From: an uncultured Eubacteriales bacterium
GTDB taxonomy: Bacteria; Bacillota; Clostridia; Christensenellales; CAG-917
Reading direction: 5' to 3'
Length of the DNA: 64,000 nt
Assembly (NCBI GenBank): GCA_900548005.1
Contig: URIZ01000009.1
Location: 1 to 64,000 of the forward strand
The notes below the pieces were generated by a model that was not told the origin of the DNA, did no database searches, and saw nothing but the letters and a program-made list of their open reading frames with translations. The translations under genes and the position numbers were made by a program. This document shows positions 7,690 to 15,376 of this stretch, in pieces. The stretch's first letter is position 1. The number at the start of each line of letters is the position of its first letter.

Positions 7690-8508
7690 TCACTGCTCCG
7701 TCAGCTCGGCATAGAGTTGTTTCACACGCTTTTTCAAGACGGGATGCAATTTGTTCGGGCAAAGCTCCACAAGCGGCGCAAGCACGAAATCTCTGTTTTG
7801 TATATCGATATGCGGCACGCAAAGATCGTCATCTTCTATGATCTCGTCACCGTAAAAAACGATGTCTATATCAAGCGTTCTGTCCCCCCACCTTTCAAGG
7901 CGCACCCTGTCGCCGTCTTTTTCGATTGCGTTGATTGTCGCAAGCAACTTCTTTGGCGAGTAGAGTGTTTCCGCCTTCACCGCGCTGTTGACAAAATCGT
8001 TTTTTGCCACTCCTCCGTACGGCTTGGTGACGATACGCGCGCTCTCTTTGACGTTTCTGAAATTGTCGTCCGCAAGCAGTCTTTCCATTGCAAAATCAAG
8101 GTATCCGCCCTTGTCGCCCATGCTTGAGCCAAGCGCGAGATACACCGTTTTCCACTTTCTTTCAACTCGCACGCCGGCATACTCGAAAACGCCGCTCATA
8201 GGTGCGTCAGGCTTTTTGACGGTGAGTTTCACCTTGCTTGCCAATGGGTATTTTTTGAGCAAAAGTTCTGTCGATTTTACGGCAAGAGTTTCGATGAGAT
8301 CGAAGCAGTTGTTTTCACAAAACGACTTTAATGTCTTCTTTACGTCGCTATAACTTATGGTTTTTGTCAAATCGTCGCTTTCGGCGCATTGCGAAAAGTC
8401 CGTGAAAATCTCAGCCGTAAACACAAATCTTTGCGGATTGACCTTCTCCTCTGGGTTTACGCCGTGGCAAGCCGTCACTTCAAAATCTTTGAGAATCACA
8501 ACGTCCAT
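7690..8508 (-). CDS. folBK: Bifunctional dihydroneopterin aldolase / HPPK
   Basis: A 272-residue fusion of two consecutive folate enzymes. Residues 1 to about 118 are dihydroneopterin aldolase (FolB), with ACHGVNPEEKVNPQRFV and the LIETLAVKSTELLL helix. Residues about 120-272 are 6-hydroxymethyl-7,8-dihydropterin pyrophosphokinase (FolK), with YLALGSSMGDKGGYLDFA, NDFVNSAV and RWGDRTLDIDIVFYGD, the ATP/Mg-binding aspartates lying in DIDIVFY, and VPHIDIQNRDFVLAPL. The ATG at 8508 lies two bases past the folP stop with AAGGGTG upstream, so the two genes are translationally close. It is the last gene of the folate operon. Confidence 0.93.
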   Translation of the reverse strand: MDVVILKDFEVTACHGVNPEEKVNPQRFVFTAEIFTDFSQCAESDDLTKTISYSDVKKTLKSFCENNCFDLIETLAVKSTELLLKKYPLASKVKLTVKKPDAPMSGVFEYAGVRVERKWKTVYLALGSSMGDKGGYLDFAMERLLADDNFRNVKESARIVTKPYGGVAKNDFVNSAVKAETLYSPKKLLATINAIEKDGDRVRLERWGDRTLDIDIVFYGDEIIEDDDLCVPHIDIQNRDFVLAPLVELCPNKLHPVLKKRVKQLYAELTEQ

Positions 8509-8510
8509 AC

Positions 8511-9314
8511 TCACACCCTTTTCGTGCAATCGATGATTGCAACGTTCTCCTTTACGTCATGCACTCTGACAAACAACACGCCCTGTTTGACCGCAAGCGC
8601 GGTGGAATCCAAAGTGGCGGACAAGCGAGAGTCTACATCACCGCCGAACATGGATTTTCTTGACGTTCCGAGCAAGAACGGATACTCGTCAAAATCGTCC
8701 AACAACTTGTCGTAGCCATTCAACAGTTGCCAATCTTCATCGTTGTTTTTGTTGAAACCTATGCCGCCGTCAAGCAAGATTTTGTCCTTGTCAACGCCTT
8801 GGCATATCAATTTGTCAATCGCGTTTTGCAGCCCGATTTGCTTGTCGAGAAAAAGGTCTTTGATTTTGGTGTTTCGTCTGTTGTGCATAACGCACACGCT
8901 TGCGCCCGTGTCGGCAAGAACGTTGATCATGCCGTCATATTGCAAGCAACTCACGTCGTTGATCATGTCCGCGCCCGCGTCGATTGCCGCCTGCGCAACG
9001 TCGGGATAGAACGTGTCCACGCTTATGGGGATGTCGGCGAAAACTTCCCTTATTCCTTCAACGGCAGGCAAAACTCTTGCCATCTCTTCTATCGCGCTCA
9101 CTTGCACGTTGCCGGGTCTTGTTGACTGTCCGCCGATGTCTATTATCTCTGCGCCTTGCTCGATAAACTTGCGCGCGGCTTCAACCGCATCATGCGCGTG
9201 ACGGCTGCCCGACCAAAAGCTGTCCGGCGTGACATTGAGTATCGCCATAACGTGCGTACCCGTTGTGAAAACGCTGTCTTTAACCTTGAAATTGTATTGT
9301 CTTTGATATCTCAT
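8511..9314 (-). CDS. folP: Dihydropteroate synthase
   Basis: Condenses 6-hydroxymethyl-dihydropterin pyrophosphate with p-aminobenzoate; this is the sulfonamide target. The 267-residue sequence has the TIM-barrel signatures VMAILNVTPDSFWSGS (pABA/phosphate loop; the usual DSF[S/W] motif), IIDIGGQSTRPG, ISVDTFYPDVAQAAIDAGA, MINDVSC and ILLDGGIGFNK, closing with LLGTSRKSMFGG, which carries the conserved SRK phosphate-binding segment. The C-terminal arginine/histidine segment (VRVHDVKEN) is also present. A GTG five codons upstream is an alternative start. It lies between folE and folBK in the operon. Confidence 0.95.
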   Translation of the reverse strand: MRYQRQYNFKVKDSVFTTGTHVMAILNVTPDSFWSGSRHAHDAVEAARKFIEQGAEIIDIGGQSTRPGNVQVSAIEEMARVLPAVEGIREVFADIPISVDTFYPDVAQAAIDAGADMINDVSCLQYDGMINVLADTGASVCVMHNRRNTKIKDLFLDKQIGLQNAIDKLICQGVDKDKILLDGGIGFNKNNDEDWQLLNGYDKLLDDFDEYPFLLGTSRKSMFGGDVDSRLSATLDSTALAVKQGVLFVRVHDVKENVAIIDCTKRV

Positions 9315-9459
9315 ATTCGCTATTCTCACTTATATTTTTTGTCCGTTTTGCGCCCGTTTCGATAGGTGTTGCCCGGCGAACGCAATGTTTTTGCGGTATA
9401 ATTATGCAATCTTGCGAATCTCGCCCGAAGCTATGCTCAAAAAGTTTGTTGCGTTCCCC

Positions 9460-10023
9460 TCAGTCTTTCATTCCGATCTGAGAAAACAACATGGCTTTGA
9501 CGCTGTCGGGCATCTCTCCGCGCGTTGCGCTAGTGACCGTCTTCGAGCCGAACTTTTTCACTCCGCGCGCCGTCATGCAGGTATGCTCTCCTTCAACCAC
9601 GACAAACACGCCCTTTGGCGAAAGCACGTCGAATATCGCGTCCGCAATCTCGGCGTTCATGCGCTCTTGCAGTTGCAATCGCCTTGCGTACACGTCCACA
9701 ACTCTTGCGAGTTTTGAAAGTCCCACAACCTTGCCGTCGGGGATATATGCGATATGCACTTTGCCGAAAAACGGCATAAGATGATGCTCGCAAGTGGAAG
9801 AAAAATGTATGTCCTTTTCAATCACGACGTCGCTTCCGCTCTCAACGAAAGTCTTTGACAAATGCGCCTTTGCATTGTCGTGATAACCGCTCGTCAATTC
9901 TTCGAGCATTCTCGCCACTCTGTCGGGAGTTTCTTTGAGTCCGTCACGCTCGGGATTTTCGCCTATCGCTTGCAATATGTCACGCACTGCGTTTTCGATT
10001 TTCAATTTATCGTCTTGCGTCAT
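9460..10023 (-). CDS. folE: GTP cyclohydrolase I
   Basis: Catalyses the first step of pterin synthesis, GTP to 7,8-dihydroneopterin triphosphate. The 187-residue length is typical. Zinc and catalytic residues are visible in SSTCEHHLMPFFGKVHIAYIP (Cys and His ligands) and in the C-terminal EGEHTCMTARGVKK segment, which supplies the second Cys ligand. GLSKLARVVDVYARRLQLQERM is the conserved substrate-pocket helix. AGAGAT lies upstream of the ATG. It is the second gene of the riboswitch-controlled folate operon. Confidence 0.96.
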   Translation of the reverse strand: MTQDDKLKIENAVRDILQAIGENPERDGLKETPDRVARMLEELTSGYHDNAKAHLSKTFVESGSDVVIEKDIHFSSTCEHHLMPFFGKVHIAYIPDGKVVGLSKLARVVDVYARRLQLQERMNAEIADAIFDVLSPKGVFVVVEGEHTCMTARGVKKFGSKTVTSATRGEMPDSVKAMLFSQIGMKD

Positions 10024-10164
10024 AGTCGTATCTCTTTTTGTTTTTCAATCTTGATTTATCTTGTCTTTTCTTGTTTGATTTGTCTTTTTTAGCCTGTTTT
10101 GTCCGTCTTGCCTTTCAACTCTTCTTATCCGTCTTGCGCTTTCGGCTCGTTTTGCATGTCTTGT
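10024..10164. other. T-rich degenerate spacer between folC and folE
   Basis: The spacer is made of loosely repeated TTGTCTTTT / CCGTCTTGCC units on the plus strand. It holds no gene. On the transcribed minus strand it is an A- and G-rich linker inside the folate operon. Confidence 0.5.
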
Positions 10165-11487
10165 CTATTTGTTTGTCAAGGCGCAAAACAAAGTCAGCGA
10201 GCCGCACAAAATCACCACGTCGCTGTCCTTGTCGTCAAGCGCCGATTGCACTGCAAGTTTTATGTCGTCGCACTCGTCCGTTTGGCAGGGATAGCAAGAC
10301 ACAATCTCTTTCAGCTCGTCTTTGTCCATAGCTCTCGGGCTTGGCGGCGTGATGCACGTAATCTTGTGCGCAAGGGGCGCAAGGATTTTGCAAATGCCCT
10401 TCACGTCCTTGTCTTTTAGTATGCCCAGCACAAGATGAATTCGCTTTCCGACGAAATAAGTTTCTATTGCGTCTTTGAGCGTCATTGCGCCTTGCGGATT
10501 GTGCGAACCGTCAAAAACAAGCACTTTATCTTGCGGAACCGATATGTTAAACTTCTTTTTTGCGTTTTTGACAACTTCGAGGCGAGCATGCCACACGGCT
10601 TTTGCAAGCCCCTTTTCCACTGCAGATTGCGGTATGTCCCAATGCTTGCGCCTTAGCGCGTCAACGGCGCAAAGAACAATGGACGCGTTGACAAGCTGAT
10701 GTTTGCCAAGCATGGATATAAAGTATTCTTTGCCGTCATAGACAAATTTTTGCCCCGACAAATCGCTTGAAACAAGCCTCGGCTCTTTTGCGATTTCCAC
10801 AGTGGGCGTGACGTCTATACGCTTGCCGTCTTCCGTTCTGTACGGGTGCAAAATCTCTTGCATGATCTCGTCCGATTGCTTGCAAGTGACGGCAACGTCA
10901 CGTATGATTGCCGCCTTCTCGCTTGCGATTTGTCCGAGCGTATTGCCAAGAATTTGGCAATGATCAAGCCCTATGGGCGTGATGATTGCAAGCTCTTTTT
11001 TGCGTATTACGTTGGTTGCGTCCCACCGTCCGCCAAGCCCTGTTTCGAGCACGCAAACGTCACACTCTTTTTCATAAAACGCAAGGAACGCGACTGCGGT
11101 TTCTATCTCGAACGCGGTTGGCTGAAACTTGTCAAGACCAAAAGCCGCGCGGAGATTTTGCTCGTTTTCGATTGTTTCTCTGACAATCGTGAGATAGCGC
11201 GCAACGTCCTTGTCTTCAAGGGGTTTGCCGTCTATGAGCCACCTTTCGTTGTAACAAAAAACGGACGGCGAATTGTACGTGCCCACTTTGTAACCCGCTT
11301 CTTTCAAAACGGACGTGAGATATGCCGTCACCGAGCCTTTGCCGTTTGTGCCGGCAACGTGTATGAATTTCAATTTGTCGTCGGGATCGGACAAAAGGGA
11401 CAACAGCTCGCGCATACGCTCTATACCGTAGTCCGAGCCTGCTCTCTCGATATTTTTGATGTAATCGACAGCTTGTTTGTAGTTCAA
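10165..11487 (-). CDS. folC: Dihydrofolate / folylpolyglutamate synthase
   Basis: Adds glutamate to dihydropteroate and then to folates. The sequence has the ATP-binding loop VAGTNGKGSVTAYLTSVLKEAG, the YNSPSVFCYNERWLIDGKPL segment, the catalytic ETGLGGRWDATNV motif, PIGLDHCQILGNT, KQHQLVNA-like LGKHQLVNASIVL, and the C-terminal glutamate-ligase part with VFDGSHNPQGA. The frame is open further upstream, but homology begins at NYKQAVDYI. The best start is TTG at 11487, seven to eight bases after a strong AAGGGGG, giving 440 residues. That ribosome binding site lies within the riboswitch terminator. It is the first gene of the operon folC-folE-folP-folBK. Confidence 0.93.
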   Translation of the reverse strand: MNYKQAVDYIKNIERAGSDYGIERMRELLSLLSDPDDKLKFIHVAGTNGKGSVTAYLTSVLKEAGYKVGTYNSPSVFCYNERWLIDGKPLEDKDVARYLTIVRETIENEQNLRAAFGLDKFQPTAFEIETAVAFLAFYEKECDVCVLETGLGGRWDATNVIRKKELAIITPIGLDHCQILGNTLGQIASEKAAIIRDVAVTCKQSDEIMQEILHPYRTEDGKRIDVTPTVEIAKEPRLVSSDLSGQKFVYDGKEYFISMLGKHQLVNASIVLCAVDALRRKHWDIPQSAVEKGLAKAVWHARLEVVKNAKKKFNISVPQDKVLVFDGSHNPQGAMTLKDAIETYFVGKRIHLVLGILKDKDVKGICKILAPLAHKITCITPPSPRAMDKDELKEIVSCYPCQTDECDDIKLAVQSALDDKDSDVVILCGSLTLFCALTNK

Positions 11488-11514
11488 AAAAAAGCACCCC
11501 CTTCGGAAGCACTT
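11485..11514 (-). terminator. Terminator / ribosome-binding-site sequestering hairpin of the THF riboswitch
   Basis: On the minus strand AGTGCTTCC pairs with GGGGGTGCT (some G-U pairs) around a GAA loop, followed by eight T residues. The 3' arm contains the folC Shine-Dalgarno sequence and the T run ends in the TTG start codon, so folding would block both transcription and translation. Confidence 0.75.
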
Positions 11515-11549
11515 TGCAAAAGCCGAAACCACGGCTGATTGTGAAGTCT

Positions 11550-11637
11550 GGAGTGGATACCGCACCGCGAGTTTTCTCTTCGTCCGCTGACACCCCACGT
11601 TCATACGGCACTTAACGCGCAATATCCTACTACTTCC
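11550..11637 (-). promoter_or_regulatory. Tetrahydrofolate (THF) riboswitch
   Basis: Read on the minus strand, the conserved THF-riboswitch segments occur in order: GCGTTAAGTG (11618-11609), then a TGAA-containing arm with GGGGTGTC, then ACGAAG, a short GAG/CTC hairpin, CGCGGTG (11569-11563) and GGTATCCACTCC closing the outer helix against GGAAGTAGTAGGATA. This closely follows the layout I recall for the Eubacterium siraeum THF aptamer. It lies between a promoter and folC, a folate-metabolism gene, which fits its known targets. Confidence 0.85.
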
Positions 11638-11651
11638 TGATTGGTATATTC

Positions 11652-11680
11652 ATTTTATCACTATCCAACATCGTTGGCAA
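11652..11680 (-). promoter_or_regulatory. Promoter of the folate operon
   Basis: On the minus strand TTGCCA (11680-11675), a 17-base spacer and TAAAAT (11657-11652). Transcription would start near 11645, a few bases before the riboswitch. Confidence 0.6.
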
Positions 11681-11811
11681 CACAATACGGACATTTCTTG
11701 CCGGCAAATATTTTTTTGCCAAAATCGTCGCTATGCAAAGAACAAAATGTTGCATAAAAATGCACATTTCAAGGTGAAAACGAATTTTTATTCATATCGC
11801 AAAAAAAATTA

Positions 11812-11840
11812 TTGCGCATATCGCCAACCGGTATTATACT
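11812..11840 (+). promoter_or_regulatory. Promoter upstream of the DUF5058 gene
   Basis: TTGCGC (11812-11817), 17 bases, TATACT (11835-11840), about 37 bases before the ATG. The region between this and the folate promoter holds no other feature I can see. Confidence 0.5.
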
Positions 11841-11877
11841 AAACTAAAACAGAACAAAAATAGGAAAGGAGAAAATT

Positions 11878-12744
11878 ATGTTCGCATTTTGTTTGGGAGC
11901 GCACGAGTTTCATCTCGACGACCCGATTATGTACGTACTTTACGGCATAGTGTTGGCTTTTATAATCGCGCTGTGTCTATACTATATGCTCTCGGCAATA
12001 AAACGCGCAAAAGAGCTGGGCATAGACAAAGCAAAGATCAAGAAAGTCATTTCCACATCCGCCTCGTTCTCGGTGTTGCCGGGGCTTGGCATCGCGCTGG
12101 GAGTTGTGATCCTTGCAGGCACACTGGGCATTGCCTTCCCTGCGATACGTCTATCCGTCGTTGGCTCGTTGCAATACGAAACGCAGATGGCAGACGGCAC
12201 GGCAACGGCGATTGCAGGCTCGATGAACGCGCTCATCGACAAGGGCATGACGGCTGAGGATTTTGCAACGATTGCAATGATCATGACAATCGCCATTTGT
12301 TCGGGCGGCGTTGAAACTCTTATCTTCTACCGCCGCTTGCAGCCGAAAATCGGCAAACTGCTCACCAAGACCGCGTCCACTGGCAAGAAAGGCGGCATCA
12401 ACATCGGCGATCTCGTGTTTCAAGCGATGTTTATCGGCATGGTCATCGGCTATCTTGCAATGAGCATAGGCACGCTCACAAAAGCGGTGCAATTTGTGGA
12501 CAGCTACTACAACTTCATCGCCGTGCTTGTGGCAATGGGCGTGATGTACCTTTGCGAGATACTCATCAACAAGGCAGGCTGGAAGTGGCTTGACAGTTTT
12601 GCAACGCCCGTATCCATGCTTGTTGCGATGATAATTGTGGGCGTGATAAGCTATTGCGCTCACAAATACGGTTGGGCATTGTCGCCAAAAGCCACCGAAA
12701 CGGCGCAAGCCGCCACTCAAGCCGCAATAGGTTTGATTGCATAA
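11878..12744 (+). CDS. DUF5058-family membrane protein
   Basis: A 288-residue polytopic membrane protein with about seven hydrophobic segments: one near residues 17-40, one near 60-85, and others through to about 270. It contains a small, Gly/Ala-rich central stretch (QYETQMADGTATAIAGSMNAL) followed by the long ETLIFYRRLQPKIGKLL loop. I recognise it as a DUF5058-like protein. No biochemical function is established; the residue pattern suggests a secondary transporter or channel. AGGAAAGGAG lies upstream of the ATG. The next gene starts 11 bases after the stop, and the two are almost certainly one operon and possibly two subunits of one complex. Confidence 0.7.
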   Translation: MFAFCLGAHEFHLDDPIMYVLYGIVLAFIIALCLYYMLSAIKRAKELGIDKAKIKKVISTSASFSVLPGLGIALGVVILAGTLGIAFPAIRLSVVGSLQYETQMADGTATAIAGSMNALIDKGMTAEDFATIAMIMTIAICSGGVETLIFYRRLQPKIGKLLTKTASTGKKGGINIGDLVFQAMFIGMVIGYLAMSIGTLTKAVQFVDSYYNFIAVLVAMGVMYLCEILINKAGWKWLDSFATPVSMLVAMIIVGVISYCAHKYGWALSPKATETAQAATQAAIGLIA

Positions 12745-12755
12745 GGAGGCGCGCT

Positions 12756-13733
12756 ATGAAGAAAGAAAGAGTTAGAGTGGCAAACGACTACAATCTCAAA
12801 AATCACATAATCGGCAAGATTTGGATGGCATTCGCACTTGCGATATTCTTCGCCGTGCCGACAACCGTTTGTCTGTACTACGGCGTAAAACCCAACATGG
12901 CGGTCATGGCGTCGCCGGCGGTGTTCATCCCCTTTGCAATCAACTTCTTGTCGGGCGTTGCAGAGCCTATTCTGTACGCGCCGATGCTTGGCACAAACAG
13001 CGCGTATCTTGCGTTCATCACAGGCAACTTGTCCAACTTGAAAATACCTTGCGTGGTCAAGGCTCAAGAAATCTGCGGCACGAAACTCGGCACGGAAGAA
13101 AACGAAGTGGTGGCAACGCTCTCGGTTGCCGTCAGCACGCTTGTGACAACCGTGATCGTGGCGGTGTTTGTGCTTGTGCTTGCTTTTAGCAACTTGCAAG
13201 ACGTGTTCACACGCAACAAGTGGATCACGCCCGCATTCACCTGCGTTGTGTACGCGCTTTTCGGCTCGCTCGGCGGCAAATACGTCATCAAAAACATCAA
13301 GCTCGCCGCCCTTCCCCTTGCGTGCATAGTGGTGCTGTCCGTGATACTGGGCTTTTGCAAAGTCGATCCCGGCTCTGCGTACTTGTTTGTGGGCATCGCG
13401 CTTGCGGCCCTGTTTGCAGGCTTGCAAATCGCAAGAGAGAAGAAAAAACAAAAAGCTCAACAGGAAACCGAACGCCTTGCCGATATAGCCAATGAAGAAA
13501 TCACCATAGACGATACGGCAAGCGAAAATGCCGAAACCGCAACCGACAACGACTCGGCAAGCGAAAGCGCAAGTGACGTTGCAAGCGAAAACGCAAATGC
13601 CGACAAAGCGGATGCGGACGAAAAAGCCGCTTTGCAAGATGAAGAACATCCGGAATGCGCCGCCGACAAAGAAGAACAACTCGAAGAAGAAATCGCGGTC
13701 AAGACGGCACAAGACGTTGACAGCGTGGATTGA
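12756..13733 (+). CDS. Membrane protein, partner of the DUF5058 protein, with acidic tail
   Basis: A 325-residue protein I do not recognise by name. It has about six hydrophobic helices in residues 22-225. These include a repeat-like SPAVFIPFAINFLSGVAEP segment reminiscent of small transporter cores, and a central charged EICGTKLGTEENEVVATLS loop. From about residue 230 it becomes a highly charged tail rich in Asp, Glu, Ala and Ser with no fold visible. AAGGAGG lies seven bases before the ATG at 12756. A longer open frame overlapping the previous gene has no ribosome binding site. Tight spacing to the DUF5058 gene suggests a shared membrane complex. Confidence 0.7.
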   Translation: MKKERVRVANDYNLKNHIIGKIWMAFALAIFFAVPTTVCLYYGVKPNMAVMASPAVFIPFAINFLSGVAEPILYAPMLGTNSAYLAFITGNLSNLKIPCVVKAQEICGTKLGTEENEVVATLSVAVSTLVTTVIVAVFVLVLAFSNLQDVFTRNKWITPAFTCVVYALFGSLGGKYVIKNIKLAALPLACIVVLSVILGFCKVDPGSAYLFVGIALAALFAGLQIAREKKKQKAQQETERLADIANEEITIDDTASENAETATDNDSASESASDVASENANADKADADEKAALQDEEHPECAADKEEQLEEEIAVKTAQDVDSVD

Positions 13734-13817
13734 CAAAAGTTTGAAGTCCCCTTCACTCTTGCAAAATTGTAAAACCGCAAAAAAATCGATATTCAACAAA
13801 CAAATCAATCGAAACCA

Positions 13818-13850
13818 GGAAAAAAGCACGCAAACGCGCGCTTTTTTCGC
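13818..13850 (+). terminator. Terminator after the DUF5058 operon
   Basis: AAAAAAGCACGC pairs with GCGCGCTTTTTT around a short loop. It lies about 85 bases past the stop codon and before the trkA promoter. Confidence 0.8.
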
Positions 13851-13946
13851 TTGTATCGGCATCTTTTGCACTCCGTCCGCTCAAAAATCGTGCCTTTTCA
13901 CGCTCCGCCGCCCAACGTGGCACAAAGGACTTTCGCCGAAATATGC

Positions 13947-13975
13947 TTGTTATAGTTATAGATAAGTGTTATAAT
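13947..13975 (+). promoter_or_regulatory. Promoter of trkA-trkH
   Basis: TTGTTA (13947-13952), 17 bases and a perfect TATAAT (13970-13975). The spacer contains GATAAGTGT, which matches one side of the operator found upstream of the second XRE gene; the other half is missing. Confidence 0.7.
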
Positions 13976-14014
13976 ACTATATCATAAAATCCAAATTGTC
14001 CAACAAGGAGAAAT

Positions 14015-15367
14015 ATGGAAATCGTAATCAGCGGTCTAGGCTCTGTGGGCACAACGCTCATGCAAGAGCTTGCGGACGAAGGTCACAACATAGTCGTCAT
14101 CGACGTAAACGCGCAAAAGATCGAAACTGCCGTCAACCAATTTGACGTGAAAGGCGTCATAGGCAACGGCGCAAGTTCGAGCGTGCTTAAAGAGGCGGGC
14201 GTGCAACACTGCGATCTTTTTATCGGCGCAACCAACCATGACGAGCTGAACATCCTTTGCTGCATTATCGCAAAAAAACTAGGCGCAAAGAAGACGATTG
14301 CAAGAGCGAGCAAACCCGAATACGTGGATCTTTTCAAGAGCGACGGCGATTTGGGTTTGAGCCTTATGGTCAATCCGCAATACGAAGCCGCGCTTGAAAT
14401 CAGCCGTATGCTCCGCTTCCCCAGCGCGATCAAGGTGAACGAATTTAGCAACGGCAAGGTTGAACTTGTGGAATTTCTCGTGTCCGAAGACTCTCCGCTT
14501 GTGGGACTTCCCTTGAAGAAACTCGGCGTCGTATTCAAAGAAAAAGTGCTTATATGCGCCGCTCAAAGAGACGACAAGGCGATTATTCCGACAGGCGATT
14601 TTGTCATCCGCGAAGGCGACAGGCTCTTTGTCACCGCAACGATGAAACACATCTCGCTGTTCTTCAAGCATTTGGGATGGAACAGACAGGCAAAAGACGC
14701 AATCATCGTGGGAGGCTCAACCACCGCATACTATCTTTGCAAGGAGCTTGACAAACTGGGCATACACGCAAAACTCATTGAAAAAGACGCTCAAAAAGCG
14801 GCTATGTTCTCTGAAGACTTCAAGAAAATCAACGTCATTTTGGGTGACGGCACCGATCAGGAGCTTTTGCTCGAAGAAGGGCTTGCCACCACGGACGCTT
14901 TTGTCGCGCTTGCCAATATGGATGAGCAAAACATCATCATGAGCATGTTTGCCACATCCCAAGACGTGCCGAAAGTCATCACCAAAATCGACCAACTCGG
15001 CTACTACGATATGTTGCAAAAAAGCGGCATATACAGCGCGGTGTCCACAAAAACGTCCACAACCGATCGAATCATCCGATTTGTCAGACTCATCGGCAAC
15101 ACGCAAGGCAGCACCGTCAAGCGTGTGTTCCACATCATTGACGACTCCACCGAGATTTTGGAATTTGAGGCAAAAGAAAACTTCAAGCGTTTTGACGTGC
15201 CCATCCAACAGCTCAATCTCAAAAAACATCTGCTCGTTGCGGGCATCATCCGCAAGGGCGAATTGATAACACCGTCCGGGCAAGACGTGATCAAACTCGG
15301 CGACAACGTGATAATCGTCACGCTTGAAGAAGGTCTTGACGACTTGAAAGACATTCTCGATTTCTAA
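14015..15367 (+). CDS. trkA: Trk potassium uptake regulatory subunit
   Basis: A 450-residue cytoplasmic gating protein that binds the TrkH channel. It has the double arrangement of TrkA: RCK-N domain 1 with the dinucleotide fold GLGSVGTTLMQELADEGHNIVVID (residues about 7-30), an RCK-C domain near 140-220, a second RCK-N (AIIVGGSTTAYYLCKELDKLG, about 230-250), and a second RCK-C near 370-450. AAGGAG lies upstream of the ATG. trkH follows nine bases downstream. RCK-C domains of Trk/Ktr regulators bind c-di-AMP in other Bacillota, and a diadenylate cyclase gene is present in this window; the link here is inference. Confidence 0.95.
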   Translation: MEIVISGLGSVGTTLMQELADEGHNIVVIDVNAQKIETAVNQFDVKGVIGNGASSSVLKEAGVQHCDLFIGATNHDELNILCCIIAKKLGAKKTIARASKPEYVDLFKSDGDLGLSLMVNPQYEAALEISRMLRFPSAIKVNEFSNGKVELVEFLVSEDSPLVGLPLKKLGVVFKEKVLICAAQRDDKAIIPTGDFVIREGDRLFVTATMKHISLFFKHLGWNRQAKDAIIVGGSTTAYYLCKELDKLGIHAKLIEKDAQKAAMFSEDFKKINVILGDGTDQELLLEEGLATTDAFVALANMDEQNIIMSMFATSQDVPKVITKIDQLGYYDMLQKSGIYSAVSTKTSTTDRIIRFVRLIGNTQGSTVKRVFHIIDDSTEILEFEAKENFKRFDVPIQQLNLKKHLLVAGIIRKGELITPSGQDVIKLGDNVIIVTLEEGLDDLKDILDF

Positions 15368-15376
15368 GGAGAAAGT

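Noticed and set aside
11541..11590. A T-box-like GTGGATACCGC segment on the plus strand before the DUF5058 gene
   Set aside because: The next plus-strand gene starts more than 300 bases away and stem I would lie inside folC. Read on the minus strand the same bases fit a THF riboswitch in full.
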